Positions 18,974 to 26,886 of a stretch of DNA of 39,579 nt are shown one piece after another. The notes under the pieces were generated by a model. That model did no database searches, was not told where the DNA came from, and saw nothing but the letters and a program-made list of their open reading frames with translations. A program made the translations under genes and the position numbers. Each line of letters starts with the position of its first letter. Positions within the stretch are counted from its first letter, which is position 1. Origin of the DNA: an uncultured Peptococcaceae bacterium (GTDB lineage: Bacteria > Bacillota > Dehalobacteriia > UBA4068 > UBA4997); the NCBI GenBank assembly GCA_947647555.1, contig CANSKT010000006.1:1-39579 (forward strand), in the 5' to 3' direction.

Positions 18974-20668
18974 TTAAACCAAATCCGGCGTGCATAATTC
19001 AGCACAGGCATAAGTTTGCTGAACCTCTGTAATGCGCAGCAGACACTTCTGCCCCACCAGATGCGCTCCATTTTGCACCAAAATTACATAACCATTTACC
19101 CGACAAATTGCATCGTTTTTATTGGCATTATGCCGCTCACATAAAAAGCAGTCGATAACTTCTCCCACGGCAAAGGGAGCCTTATCCAGACCGGCCACAT
19201 CGCCCACAAACGGCCGTACCACAAAATCGGCCATTTTCAACTCCGGATTGCCTTTAATACAAAGTTTTTTGCCAAAGCGTTTCTCCAACAATGACTTATT
19301 CTCACCGGCCGGGCCAATAATATAAGAAGAAACAATCGGATTTGTTTCAATATAAATGGCTGGCTGCTCGGAATTTTCGGCCATTTTAGCCAGATTAGCC
19401 AAAATATCAATAAAAACACTGTTTTCAGAAACCACACTGCCCTTGCCGCCGCAAAATGGACAGGGGCGCTCAAAAAGTTCCTGCAAGCTGTACCCGTTCT
19501 TTTTGCGCGTCATCTCCAAAAGCCCAAGCTGCGTAAAACCCAACACATTGGTTTTTATACGGTGCTTTTGCAGTTCCTCGTTCAAAGCCTGCAAAACGCT
19601 ATTACGGTCTTCGTCCTCTTTCATATCAATAAAATCAACAATGATAATACCGCCCAGATTGCGCAGCTGCATTTGACGCGCCACCTCTCTGGCCGCCTCT
19701 ATGTTAGTGCGCAACACCACGTCAGCAAAACTTTGATTGGAGCCGCCCACGTATTTGCCGGTGTTAACATCAACAATCGTAAAGGCCTCCATATGCTGAA
19801 TAACCAGATAACCGCCGCATTTCAGCCAAACCTTATCCGCCAGCGCCTGCCGCAGCTGAACGGACATATTATATACTGCCATAATATCGGTTTGCGGCTG
19901 CTCAATCTTAGGCACACAATCCGGCGCTGTACAGGCCGTTAATTCAGCCAGATGAGCGGCCGTTTGCGGATTATTGACATAAATATGCGCAATATCGCTG
20001 TAAAATACATCGCGCACCATGCGCTCCAACAGACCAGAATCCTGATACAGCAGAGATACAGCTGACGCGCTGGCGCTTTTGCCAAGCAGCCACTTCCATG
20101 TTTTCAACAATGTGCGCACATCATGCGCCAAATCCTCCGGGCTGGCCGCCAAAGCCGCCGTGCGGATAATCGCACCCATGCCAGTAGGCAAAAGCTGGCG
20201 CACCTGCGCCAAAAGGCGCTGACGCTCTGTTTCATCTTCAATCCGGCGGCTAATGGTCACACTGCCATTGTTAGGTAACAGCACCAGAAAACGCCCCGGA
20301 AAACTTGGGTTCATAGTCAATCTGGCGCCTTTATTGCCTGTGGCTTCTTTAACCACCTGCACCATAACCTCCTGCCCCGGCCGCAAAACTTTATCAATGC
20401 TCATTTCCGGCTCCAAAAGATGACCCTCAGCGTCCAGACGCGGCGCCAGAGTATCACGCAGGTGTAAAAAGCCGTTGCGCTCCGCGCCAAAATTCACAAA
20501 AGCCGCCTGCATACCCGGCAGAACATTATCCACCCGAGCCTTATAAACATTGCCCACAACGCTGCGGTCATGCTCTCGCTCAAAAAAAACCTCGGTCAGA
20601 ACATCATCATCTAACAGCGCCACCATTGTTTCAAATTCGTCCTGCTTGACAATTATATTTTTTTCCAT
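18974..20668 (-). CDS. rng: Ribonuclease G/E family endoribonuclease
   Basis: This protein is related to RNase E/G, which cleaves single-stranded AU-rich RNA and matures rRNA. The 564-residue product has an S1 RNA-binding domain (about 35-125, GNVYKARVDNVLPGMQAAFVNFG), the catalytic RNase H-like part with TIVDVNTGKYVGG and IVDFIDMKEDEDR (Asp residues for Mg), the zinc-link CPFCGG, and the KSLLEKRFGKKL region. The C-terminal 70 residues look like a small OB/TRAM-type domain, as seen in clostridial homologues. It has AAGGG upstream of ATG 20668. In Bacillota it normally follows the two radical-SAM-linked genes, as here, but rplU and rpmA, the usual next genes, are absent. Confidence 0.94.
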   Translation of the reverse strand: MEKNIIVKQDEFETMVALLDDDVLTEVFFEREHDRSVVGNVYKARVDNVLPGMQAAFVNFGAERNGFLHLRDTLAPRLDAEGHLLEPEMSIDKVLRPGQEVMVQVVKEATGNKGARLTMNPSFPGRFLVLLPNNGSVTISRRIEDETERQRLLAQVRQLLPTGMGAIIRTAALAASPEDLAHDVRTLLKTWKWLLGKSASASAVSLLYQDSGLLERMVRDVFYSDIAHIYVNNPQTAAHLAELTACTAPDCVPKIEQPQTDIMAVYNMSVQLRQALADKVWLKCGGYLVIQHMEAFTIVDVNTGKYVGGSNQSFADVVLRTNIEAAREVARQMQLRNLGGIIIVDFIDMKEDEDRNSVLQALNEELQKHRIKTNVLGFTQLGLLEMTRKKNGYSLQELFERPCPFCGGKGSVVSENSVFIDILANLAKMAENSEQPAIYIETNPIVSSYIIGPAGENKSLLEKRFGKKLCIKGNPELKMADFVVRPFVGDVAGLDKAPFAVGEVIDCFLCERHNANKNDAICRVNGYVILVQNGAHLVGQKCLLRITEVQQTYACAELCTPDLV

Positions 20669-20737
20669 AAATTAACCCTTCATATCAGCAATATCAGATA
20701 CAGATTTCAGTTCAGGCATTTTCAGACCAAACTTTTT

Positions 20738-21400
20738 TCAAGGCTCTCGTCGCTGGTTATCCGCCGACTGCACAAACAAACCCACGCGCGCCAGACGATA
20801 AGCCGCGCCACAACCCGGCGGCAGCAGATACTGCAAAACCTCGGCCGGTTTCACACTACCAGTTTCAGCAAAAGGAATTTCCAGACACAAAGTATTGTCC
20901 TGCCATTCCAGATACTGCACCCCAGCACGCAAATCAATCATTTTATCACGCTTTTTAGGTCGTTTACGCAAAATTTCCACTCTATCTGCCGCCCAAAATG
21001 CCGCCGCCTTATCCTTAACCGCCGCCAGCAAAGCCGGCTCCAAGATAAATTCTGCTTCGTAAACCGCCAGATTAATTTCCGCCATCAAGGCCGGCGCATC
21101 ATCAGCTATCTCTTTGGCAGCCACAACACGTAAATTTTTCGGCAAGGCCAAATTCAAACGCTGCATAACCACCTCTGGCTGCAACGGCTCTTTCAGCTGC
21201 AAATCCCCCAGTTCTCGCCGCCCCTCCTGGCCAACGCCACGCGGCGGCCCAAAACTGATTTTGGGGTGTGGATTAAAGCCCTCGGAATAAGCCACCGGCA
21301 AACTGGCTCGCAGCAAGGCGCGATTAAACAGCTTCAGCAAATCCAAATGAGAAAGAAATTTTAACACGCCGTCCACTTGATAAACAAAACGTATGCTCAT
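20738..21400 (-). CDS. Radical-SAM-associated protein (TIGR03936 / DUF2344 family)
   Basis: The 220-residue protein begins MSIRFVYQVDGVLKFLSHLDLLKLFNRALLRA and contains YSEGFNPHPKISFGPP, which are signatures of the DUF2344 family. It is always found with, or fused to, a B12-binding radical-SAM protein; here the two genes overlap by 4 nt (ATGA), implying 1:1 expression. The role is undefined, but the strict pairing and adjacency to RNase G suggest RNA or ribosome modification (inference). It has no membrane segment or signal. Confidence 0.9.
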   Translation of the reverse strand: MSIRFVYQVDGVLKFLSHLDLLKLFNRALLRASLPVAYSEGFNPHPKISFGPPRGVGQEGRRELGDLQLKEPLQPEVVMQRLNLALPKNLRVVAAKEIADDAPALMAEINLAVYEAEFILEPALLAAVKDKAAAFWAADRVEILRKRPKKRDKMIDLRAGVQYLEWQDNTLCLEIPFAETGSVKPAEVLQYLLPPGCGAAYRLARVGLFVQSADNQRREP

Positions 21401-23307
21401 TCCGCCACCTCGCTTTCACAGTAGCGGTTCTCACAGCCCAGCGCCGGACATATTCCACAACCGTTGCAGGGCCCCTGCCGGCAATCCAGCGTTTTTTCCG
21501 CTCTGGCCGCTTTCTCCCACTCCTGCCATAGCCATTTTTTGCTGACCCCACAGTCGATATGCTCCCAGGGCAAACAATCCTCCTGCGCAAACTGGCGCTC
21601 CGCGTATTCGGCCGGGTCAATGCCTGCCTGGTCAAAGGCTTGCAGCCATTTATCATAAGCAAAATGCTCATGCCAGCTATCAAACTTACAACCCAGCTTA
21701 TGTGCAGCCAGCAGAACCTGCCCCAAACGACGGTCACCCCGGCTGAACACGCCCTCCAAAAAGCTTAACTCGATATCATGACAATTTAAGCGCGCGCCGC
21801 GAATATCTTTAAATTCAGCAAACAACAATTCTCGCTTGCGCTGCAATTCTGTCCGACTGTTTTGGCCAAACCACTGAAAAGGAGTATGCGCCTTGGGAAC
21901 AAAAAAGGCCACGCTAACCGTGATATTCAGCGGCCGCCGCGGTTTGGCGTCCATATCCGCAGCAGCGGCGCGAGAACGCCCCAACGCCAAAATCTGCCGC
22001 GCCAGCTGGGCAATACCGCGCAAATCATCATCAGTTTCATATGGTAAACCGGCCATAAAATAAAGCTTGATAGTATTCCAGCCAGCCGTCAAAGCCGCCT
22101 GCACCGCCGCAAAAATATCTTCTTCATTAACACCTTTATTGATAATATCGCGCAGGCGCTGCGTCCCGGCCTCCGGCGCCAACGTCAGACCGCCCTTGCG
22201 TACAGTTTGCAGCTTATCCGCCAAACCAACCGAAACCGCGTCCACACGCAAACTGGGCAAAGATACGCTTACACCGTCCGCGCTGTGATCCGCCAAAAGC
22301 TGGTCAATTAATGGGCTGACGCAGGAATAATCCGCTGTGGAAAGACTAATCATACCCAATTCATCATAACCGGTGGCCGTCAAAGCCTTAGCAGCCTGGG
22401 CGCGCAAAACCTCCGGCGATTTTTCACGAACCGGGCGATAAATAATCCCGGCCTGACAAAAACGGCACCCCCGATTACAGCCGCGCATAACCTCAATAAC
22501 CGCCCGGTCATGCACAATCTGCGCAAAAGGCACAATCTGACACTCCGGAAAAAGCGCCGTATTCATATCCTGCACCAAACGCTTCTGCACGCGTGCCGGT
22601 GCGTCCGGCTCAATCTGCATAGCCTTTAAGCGTCCGTCTTCCGTATAAACCGGCTGATAAAGCTGCGGCACGTAAATCCCCGGCAAAGCAGCCGCCCGGT
22701 GCAAAAACTGCTCCCGGCTTAAACCGGCACGCCGACATTCCGTATACAAATCCAGAAGTTCCGGCTCCACATCTTCACCCTCGCCGATAATAAACAAATC
22801 AAAGAAATCAGCCAACGGCTCCGGGTTATAAGCACAGGGACCACCGGCCACCACCAACGGCCATTGCCAGCCGTCGCCTGCCCTATCCGCCGCCAACAGC
22901 GGCAAACCGGCCAAATCCAGCATATTCAATATATTGCTGAAACTCATCTCATATTGCAGCGTTACCCCCACAATATCAAAATCACGTACAGCATGATAAT
23001 TATCCCAGCTAAACAATGGAATATGCTTCTCTCGCATCAGCTTTTCCATATCCGTCGCTGGCGCAAAAACACGCTCCAGCAAATATTCCGGCCGCTTATT
23101 TACCACCTCATACAAAATGCGCATGCCTAAATGCGACATGCCAATTTCATATAAATCAGGAAAAAGCAGTGCCATCGTAGCCGCGGCCTGCTGCCAATCC
23201 TTTTCAACCGTATTATATTCACCGCCCAGATACTGAGCCGGCTTGTCCACATAAGGCAACAGTTGGCTTTCCACCTCTGCCGCCCAGCTTTTTGCCGTTT
23301 TATACAA
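21397..23307 (-). CDS. B12-binding-domain / radical SAM protein (TIGR03960 family)
   Basis: The 636-residue protein has an N-terminal cobalamin-binding-type domain (about 1-200, with VGVTLQYEMSFSNILNML and GGPCAYNPEPL), the radical SAM cluster motif Cys277-x3-Cys281-x2-Cys284 (RGCNRGCRFCQAG), and an alpha/beta TIM-like barrel. The C-terminal 30 residues carry an extra Cys-rich segment (CRQGPCNGCGICPALGC...C) that could bind another iron-sulfur cluster. The family is uncharacterised but widespread in Clostridia, always beside the DUF2344 partner. The only suitable start is TTG 23307 (MYKTAKSW), with GGGGAG at 9 nt. An AT-rich inverted repeat overlaps the edge of this ribosome binding site. Confidence 0.92.
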   Translation of the reverse strand: MYKTAKSWAAEVESQLLPYVDKPAQYLGGEYNTVEKDWQQAAATMALLFPDLYEIGMSHLGMRILYEVVNKRPEYLLERVFAPATDMEKLMREKHIPLFSWDNYHAVRDFDIVGVTLQYEMSFSNILNMLDLAGLPLLAADRAGDGWQWPLVVAGGPCAYNPEPLADFFDLFIIGEGEDVEPELLDLYTECRRAGLSREQFLHRAAALPGIYVPQLYQPVYTEDGRLKAMQIEPDAPARVQKRLVQDMNTALFPECQIVPFAQIVHDRAVIEVMRGCNRGCRFCQAGIIYRPVREKSPEVLRAQAAKALTATGYDELGMISLSTADYSCVSPLIDQLLADHSADGVSVSLPSLRVDAVSVGLADKLQTVRKGGLTLAPEAGTQRLRDIINKGVNEEDIFAAVQAALTAGWNTIKLYFMAGLPYETDDDLRGIAQLARQILALGRSRAAAADMDAKPRRPLNITVSVAFFVPKAHTPFQWFGQNSRTELQRKRELLFAEFKDIRGARLNCHDIELSFLEGVFSRGDRRLGQVLLAAHKLGCKFDSWHEHFAYDKWLQAFDQAGIDPAEYAERQFAQEDCLPWEHIDCGVSKKWLWQEWEKAARAEKTLDCRQGPCNGCGICPALGCENRYCESEVAE

Positions 23308-23320
23308 TTAAATCGACTCC

Positions 23321-23349
23321 CCAAAATAAATTAACTATATTTATTTCGG
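23321..23349. repeat. AT-rich inverted repeat before the radical-SAM gene
   Basis: AAATAAAT (23324-23331) and ATTTATTT (23339-23346) form perfect 8-bp arms around a 7-nt loop, with CC/GG pairs beyond one mismatch. On the minus strand the 3' arm ends in the GG that begins the GGGGAG ribosome binding site, so folding could reduce translation of the downstream gene. Confidence 0.45.
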
Positions 23350-23384
23350 CAAATTTTTGGTATTTCCTTTTAGAATATAGCTTT

Positions 23385-23957
23385 TTATTTGTATTTATCA
23401 GAATTTCCCGGCTCTATATGCGCCAATTCTAATAAATGCAGCATATGCAGATACGGCAGATTGCGCTCCTCACGCCAGGCCACCAGATACAGCCACACCG
23501 CCAACAGCAGCAACCAGCGGTGCAGCCCAAAATAATATATAACACCGGCAAAAGCCAACGCCGCCGCCTTACCCCAAAACAACAGAACACGAGAAACTGC
23601 CAGCCAGTCAAAAACACTGCCAGCCAGACCGCGTAAAACCTTGCCGCCGTCTAAAGGCAAAAACGGCAGTAAATTTACCGCCCCCAATACAAAATTAGCA
23701 GCTAACAGCGACGAATAATCCCAGCGCCAGGCGAAAACGGCCAAAAGCAGATTAGCCAACGGCCCGGCCACAGCCACATAACTTTCTCGCCAACCCTGAC
23801 AGGCCGGCGGCACCTCCAGCGCCACCCCTAAAAACCAGCGATTATGCAGCCGCCCGGCCATGCCCAAACTGCGCAGCGCCAGCCAATGCCCCAACTCATG
23901 CAGCAGCCAGGCTGTCAACAGCGCCATAATTAAGCCGCCATTCATTTCCGCGCTCAT
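23385..23957 (-). CDS. M50 family membrane metalloprotease (SpoIVFB-like)
   Basis: This intramembrane site-2-type protease has 190 residues. It carries the zinc motif HELGH (His20, Glu21, His24) in the first membrane helix and the LDGG motif (Asp103), with about four to five hydrophobic segments overall. In Bacillus, SpoIVFB cleaves pro-sigma-K in the mother cell, held by SpoIVFA. The order with the SpoIVFA-like gene (ATGA overlap) is as in sporulating Bacillota. Related M50 proteins exist in non-sporulating relatives, so a sporulation role is inferred only. No CBS domain is present, consistent with the short SpoIVFB form. Confidence 0.88.
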   Translation of the reverse strand: MSAEMNGGLIMALLTAWLLHELGHWLALRSLGMAGRLHNRWFLGVALEVPPACQGWRESYVAVAGPLANLLLAVFAWRWDYSSLLAANFVLGAVNLLPFLPLDGGKVLRGLAGSVFDWLAVSRVLLFWGKAAALAFAGVIYYFGLHRWLLLLAVWLYLVAWREERNLPYLHMLHLLELAHIEPGNSDKYK

Positions 23958-24730
23958 TCCGGCCCTTTCACAAACAGAAAGGGATCAAGCGGCTGCTCGT
24001 CACGCAACACCTGAAAAAACAGCGTGCTTTCCGTAATCCGCCCCAGGAGTTGCCCCTGACGCAGCGTTTCGCCCACCTGCACCGCTGGCTCAATCGCTCC
24101 CTGATAATAACTGAGAACCCCGTCCCGGTGGCGCAGCACCACCTTTTCTCCACTAACAACCTCGATAACCTCGCCAATGGCGGCCGCTTTAACCTCCTGC
24201 TGATTTTGACAAAATATTTTCAGGCCGTCAACGCTTAAACCCTGCTCGTCAATATCGCCAAAAGCACTCTGCATTAAACCACTGGCCGGCAAAATCATAA
24301 TCAAATTACCCTCTGCATTGCCAGGCGCCACCTGCAAATAGTCTGCGTCCGGCTGATAATCCACCGCCGCCACCTGACCGGGGACTGTTTCCGCCGACTC
24401 GTCTGGCTTATCATTCGGCGCCTGTGCGTCAGGATTTTCGCTGTTTTCGCCCTCGGTTTTATGTAACAAATCCTGCCAGATGTCCGCAAAACTGTTTACC
24501 GCCATAATCTGCTGCTCATTCGTGGTGGCCAGCGCCACAACATAACGCACACCGTCGCCCAATGCGCTCTCCTGCTCATAAAGATAAACCACGCCGCAAA
24601 ACAAAAGCAAAGCAGCAGCAGCCTGAGCGATAAGCCGCCGCCCCCAGGCCTGCCAAAAAGGGCTGACCGCATTATCACGCCGCTGGTTTTCATATGTGTC
24701 CATTCCTCTGAATAAATCCCGGTTTGCCAT
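23954..24730 (-). CDS. M23-fold membrane protein (SpoIVFA-like, probably non-catalytic)
   Basis: The 258-residue protein has a short cytoplasmic N-terminus, one membrane helix (about 34-52, LIAQAAAALLLFCGVVYLY), a linker rich in Asp, Glu and Pro, and a C-terminal LytM/M23-like beta domain with KVVLRHRDGVLSYYQG and VQVGETLRQGQLLGRI. The zinc-binding H-x3-D and HxH residues of active M23 enzymes are not present (the HxH site reads FFQV), so it is most likely not a peptidase. SpoIVFA, which tethers and inhibits SpoIVFB, has the same plan. It overlaps the M50 gene by 4 nt. It starts at ATG 24730 with AAGGAGG. Confidence 0.85.
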   Translation of the reverse strand: MANRDLFRGMDTYENQRRDNAVSPFWQAWGRRLIAQAAAALLLFCGVVYLYEQESALGDGVRYVVALATTNEQQIMAVNSFADIWQDLLHKTEGENSENPDAQAPNDKPDESAETVPGQVAAVDYQPDADYLQVAPGNAEGNLIMILPASGLMQSAFGDIDEQGLSVDGLKIFCQNQQEVKAAAIGEVIEVVSGEKVVLRHRDGVLSYYQGAIEPAVQVGETLRQGQLLGRITESTLFFQVLRDEQPLDPFLFVKGPE

Positions 24731-24802
24731 AGCCTAAATGCCTCCTTATCCTGCTAAAAGATATGCTTGGCAATGGCAAAATATACTAGCCCTAAAATAT
24801 TA

Positions 24803-24833
24803 ATATCGACACCGCAAAACAGGGTGCCGATAT
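24803..24833 (-). terminator. Hairpin after yqeG, end of the nuo operon
   Basis: On the minus strand ATATCGGCACC and GGTGTCGATAT form an 11-bp stem (one G-U pair) with a 9-nt loop, starting 8 nt past the yqeG stop. The sequence after it is TAATATTTTAG, AT-rich with a short T-run. It is a likely though not strong intrinsic terminator. Confidence 0.62.
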
Positions 24834-24841
24834 TACAAATT

Positions 24842-25357
24842 CTAAAAATGATTATGCGGCGTGCGCGCCAACACGCCTTTTATAAACAGCTTTTCAATCC
24901 GCCGGTTAACATACGTCCAGCGAAACTCCTGCGCCAAAGAAATAGGCTTAAGCAGCACAGAATCCAGACCGGCCAGCCCAGCGCCCATGATGTCCGTCAG
25001 CAACTGGTCGCCAATCATCAATGTGGCCGAGGGCTTCGCACCCATCTGCTTAACCGCGCGCCAATAACCTTGCGGCAATGGTTTGCGCGCTTTGGCGCAA
25101 AAATCAATCCCCAGACTTGCCGCCAAACCCTGCAAGCGCTCCGCCGAATTATTAGACAGCAAACAGGCATGCAGACCAGCGGCCGATACCGCCATAAACC
25201 ACTGCTTCACCGCCGGCGTCAAATGTCGATTATTCCAGGTGGTAATCGTATTATCCACATCAAGCAGCAACCAGCGGTAACCCTTAACCAACAAAACCTC
25301 TGGCTCTAGCAATTCCAGCTTGTCAAAATAGGCCACTGGCCTGAAAAGTCCGCTCAT
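24842..25357 (-). CDS. YqeG family HAD-IIIA phosphatase
   Basis: The 171-residue protein is a HAD-superfamily phosphatase of the YqeG type. The motifs are present: LLLDVDNTIT (nucleophile Asp33, acid Asp35), LLSNN (motif II), KARKPLP (motif III Lys) and MIGDQLLTDIMGA (motif IV). Some family members are phosphatidylglycerophosphate phosphatases; the substrate of the bacterial protein is not settled. The usual Bacillota neighbours (yqeH, aroE) are absent. It follows the last nuo gene by 23 nt and precedes a hairpin, so it is probably transcribed with the complex I operon without a known functional link. Confidence 0.9.
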   Translation of the reverse strand: MSGLFRPVAYFDKLELLEPEVLLVKGYRWLLLDVDNTITTWNNRHLTPAVKQWFMAVSAAGLHACLLSNNSAERLQGLAASLGIDFCAKARKPLPQGYWRAVKQMGAKPSATLMIGDQLLTDIMGAGLAGLDSVLLKPISLAQEFRWTYVNRRIEKLFIKGVLARTPHNHF

Positions 25358-25380
25358 TATACCAGCCTTTCCTTACAGCT

Positions 25381-26859
25381 TTAAGCCTCCATATCCCAAT
25401 ATGACAGACCTGTCAGGCTCTCTACCGAGCCTTCCATGTATTCCACCAAAACGTCCGGCTGCAAACCAAAATAAATTGTCAGCACTAAAAGCACCAGCAT
25501 GGGCAACATCTCATACCAGTGAATATCCTTGCACCCGGCCAGTTCCGCCGGCATAGTGCCATAAGCCACGCGCTGAAAAGCCCACAGATAATAACCCACG
25601 GCCAAAACCGCACCCAGCGCCACCAGCAGCACCACCCAGCCAAATGAGCGGAAAACACCCAGCATTACTGAAAATTCGGCGAAAAAGCCCATAAAACCGG
25701 GAATGCCCATTGAAGCAAAGAAAGCCAAAATCAGCATTGTCATGGCGGCCGGCATCTTGCTATAAAGACCACCCAGCCGACTGATTAAACGCGTGCCGGC
25801 ATGGTGCTGAATAACGCCACAGCCCATAAACAGCATGGCGGAAATCAGACCATGCGCCACCATCTGGAAGACCGCGCCCATAATGCCTATTTCATCAAAA
25901 CTGGCAATACCAATCAACACAAAACCCATATGGCTGATTGAGGAATAAGCAATCAACTTTTTCAAATCGTCCTGCTTAAAGGCTACAAACGCACCGTAAA
26001 CAATGCTTAACAGCGCCAGAATTACCACCAGCCAGGTATATTGCCGGGCCGCCGTAGGGCATAGCATATAGGCCACGCGGATTAAACCGTAGCCGCCCAT
26101 CTTCAGCAGCACGCCAGCCAGCAACACCGAAGCCGCCGTGGGCGCTTCCACGTGCGCGTCCGGCAGCCAGGTATGCACCGGCACCACCGGCAGCTTGACG
26201 CAGAACGCAAAGAGCAGAGCCGGGAAAACCAGCAGCTCAAAGTTCAAATCAAAGCCAACCTCCGTAATCTCCGGAATGGAAAAGGTATAATAACCCAAAA
26301 CGTCCGCCGCTTTGAAGAACATGGCGCCAATCGCCAACAGCATTATCAGTGACGCCACATGCGTATAAATCAGGAACTTCATGGAAGCATAGCTACGACG
26401 TTCTCCGCCCCAAATGCCAATCAGGAAAAACATCGGGATAAGCACAACTTCCCAGAAAATATAAAACAGGAAGAAATCCAAGGCCGAAAAAACGCCCAAA
26501 ACACCAGTTTCCAGCACCAGTAAAAGGCCGTAATAAAACGGCGCACGTTCAGTAACGTCCCAGGAATACACAACCACCAAAAAGCAAAGCAAAGTTGTCA
26601 GCATAAACAGCGGCAAGGAAAGGCTATCCAAGCCCACCGCAAAGGAAACGCCAAAAGCCGGGAACCACTTTGTTTCCTGCAAAAACTGATAACCGTCAGC
26701 AGCAGCTTCATAACCGGACAGCATCACCAAACTGCCGATAAAAACCGCCCCAGTGCAGATTATTGCCACATATTTAGACAGCTGCGGCTGACTGCGCAAA
26801 AGCAGCAACAGCAACGCGCCAACTAATGGTAAAGCAAGCAAAATCGTGATAATACTCAA
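25381..26859 (-). CDS. nuoM: Complex I subunit NuoM, second copy (antiporter-like)
   Basis: The 492-residue protein is a 14-helix MrpD-like antiporter subunit of complex I. It has the hallmark charged residues of the proton channel: Glu in LFYIFWEVVLIPMF (helix 5), Lys in VKLPVVPVHTWLPDAHVEAPT (helix 7), Lys in LLKMGGYGLIR (helix 8) and Glu in GFFAEFSVMLG (helix 12). Sequence and motifs are of NuoM type (chain M), so with the copy at 28345 the operon has two NuoM. It begins at TTG 26859 with AGAGGTGG at 7 nt. It lies 27 nt after nuoN. This additional gene is what makes the complex unusual. Confidence 0.94.
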   Translation of the reverse strand: MSIITILLALPLVGALLLLLLRSQPQLSKYVAIICTGAVFIGSLVMLSGYEAAADGYQFLQETKWFPAFGVSFAVGLDSLSLPLFMLTTLLCFLVVVYSWDVTERAPFYYGLLLVLETGVLGVFSALDFFLFYIFWEVVLIPMFFLIGIWGGERRSYASMKFLIYTHVASLIMLLAIGAMFFKAADVLGYYTFSIPEITEVGFDLNFELLVFPALLFAFCVKLPVVPVHTWLPDAHVEAPTAASVLLAGVLLKMGGYGLIRVAYMLCPTAARQYTWLVVILALLSIVYGAFVAFKQDDLKKLIAYSSISHMGFVLIGIASFDEIGIMGAVFQMVAHGLISAMLFMGCGVIQHHAGTRLISRLGGLYSKMPAAMTMLILAFFASMGIPGFMGFFAEFSVMLGVFRSFGWVVLLVALGAVLAVGYYLWAFQRVAYGTMPAELAGCKDIHWYEMLPMLVLLVLTIYFGLQPDVLVEYMEGSVESLTGLSYWDMEA

Positions 26860-26886
26860 TTTATAGCCACCTCTCTTTCGCCTATT

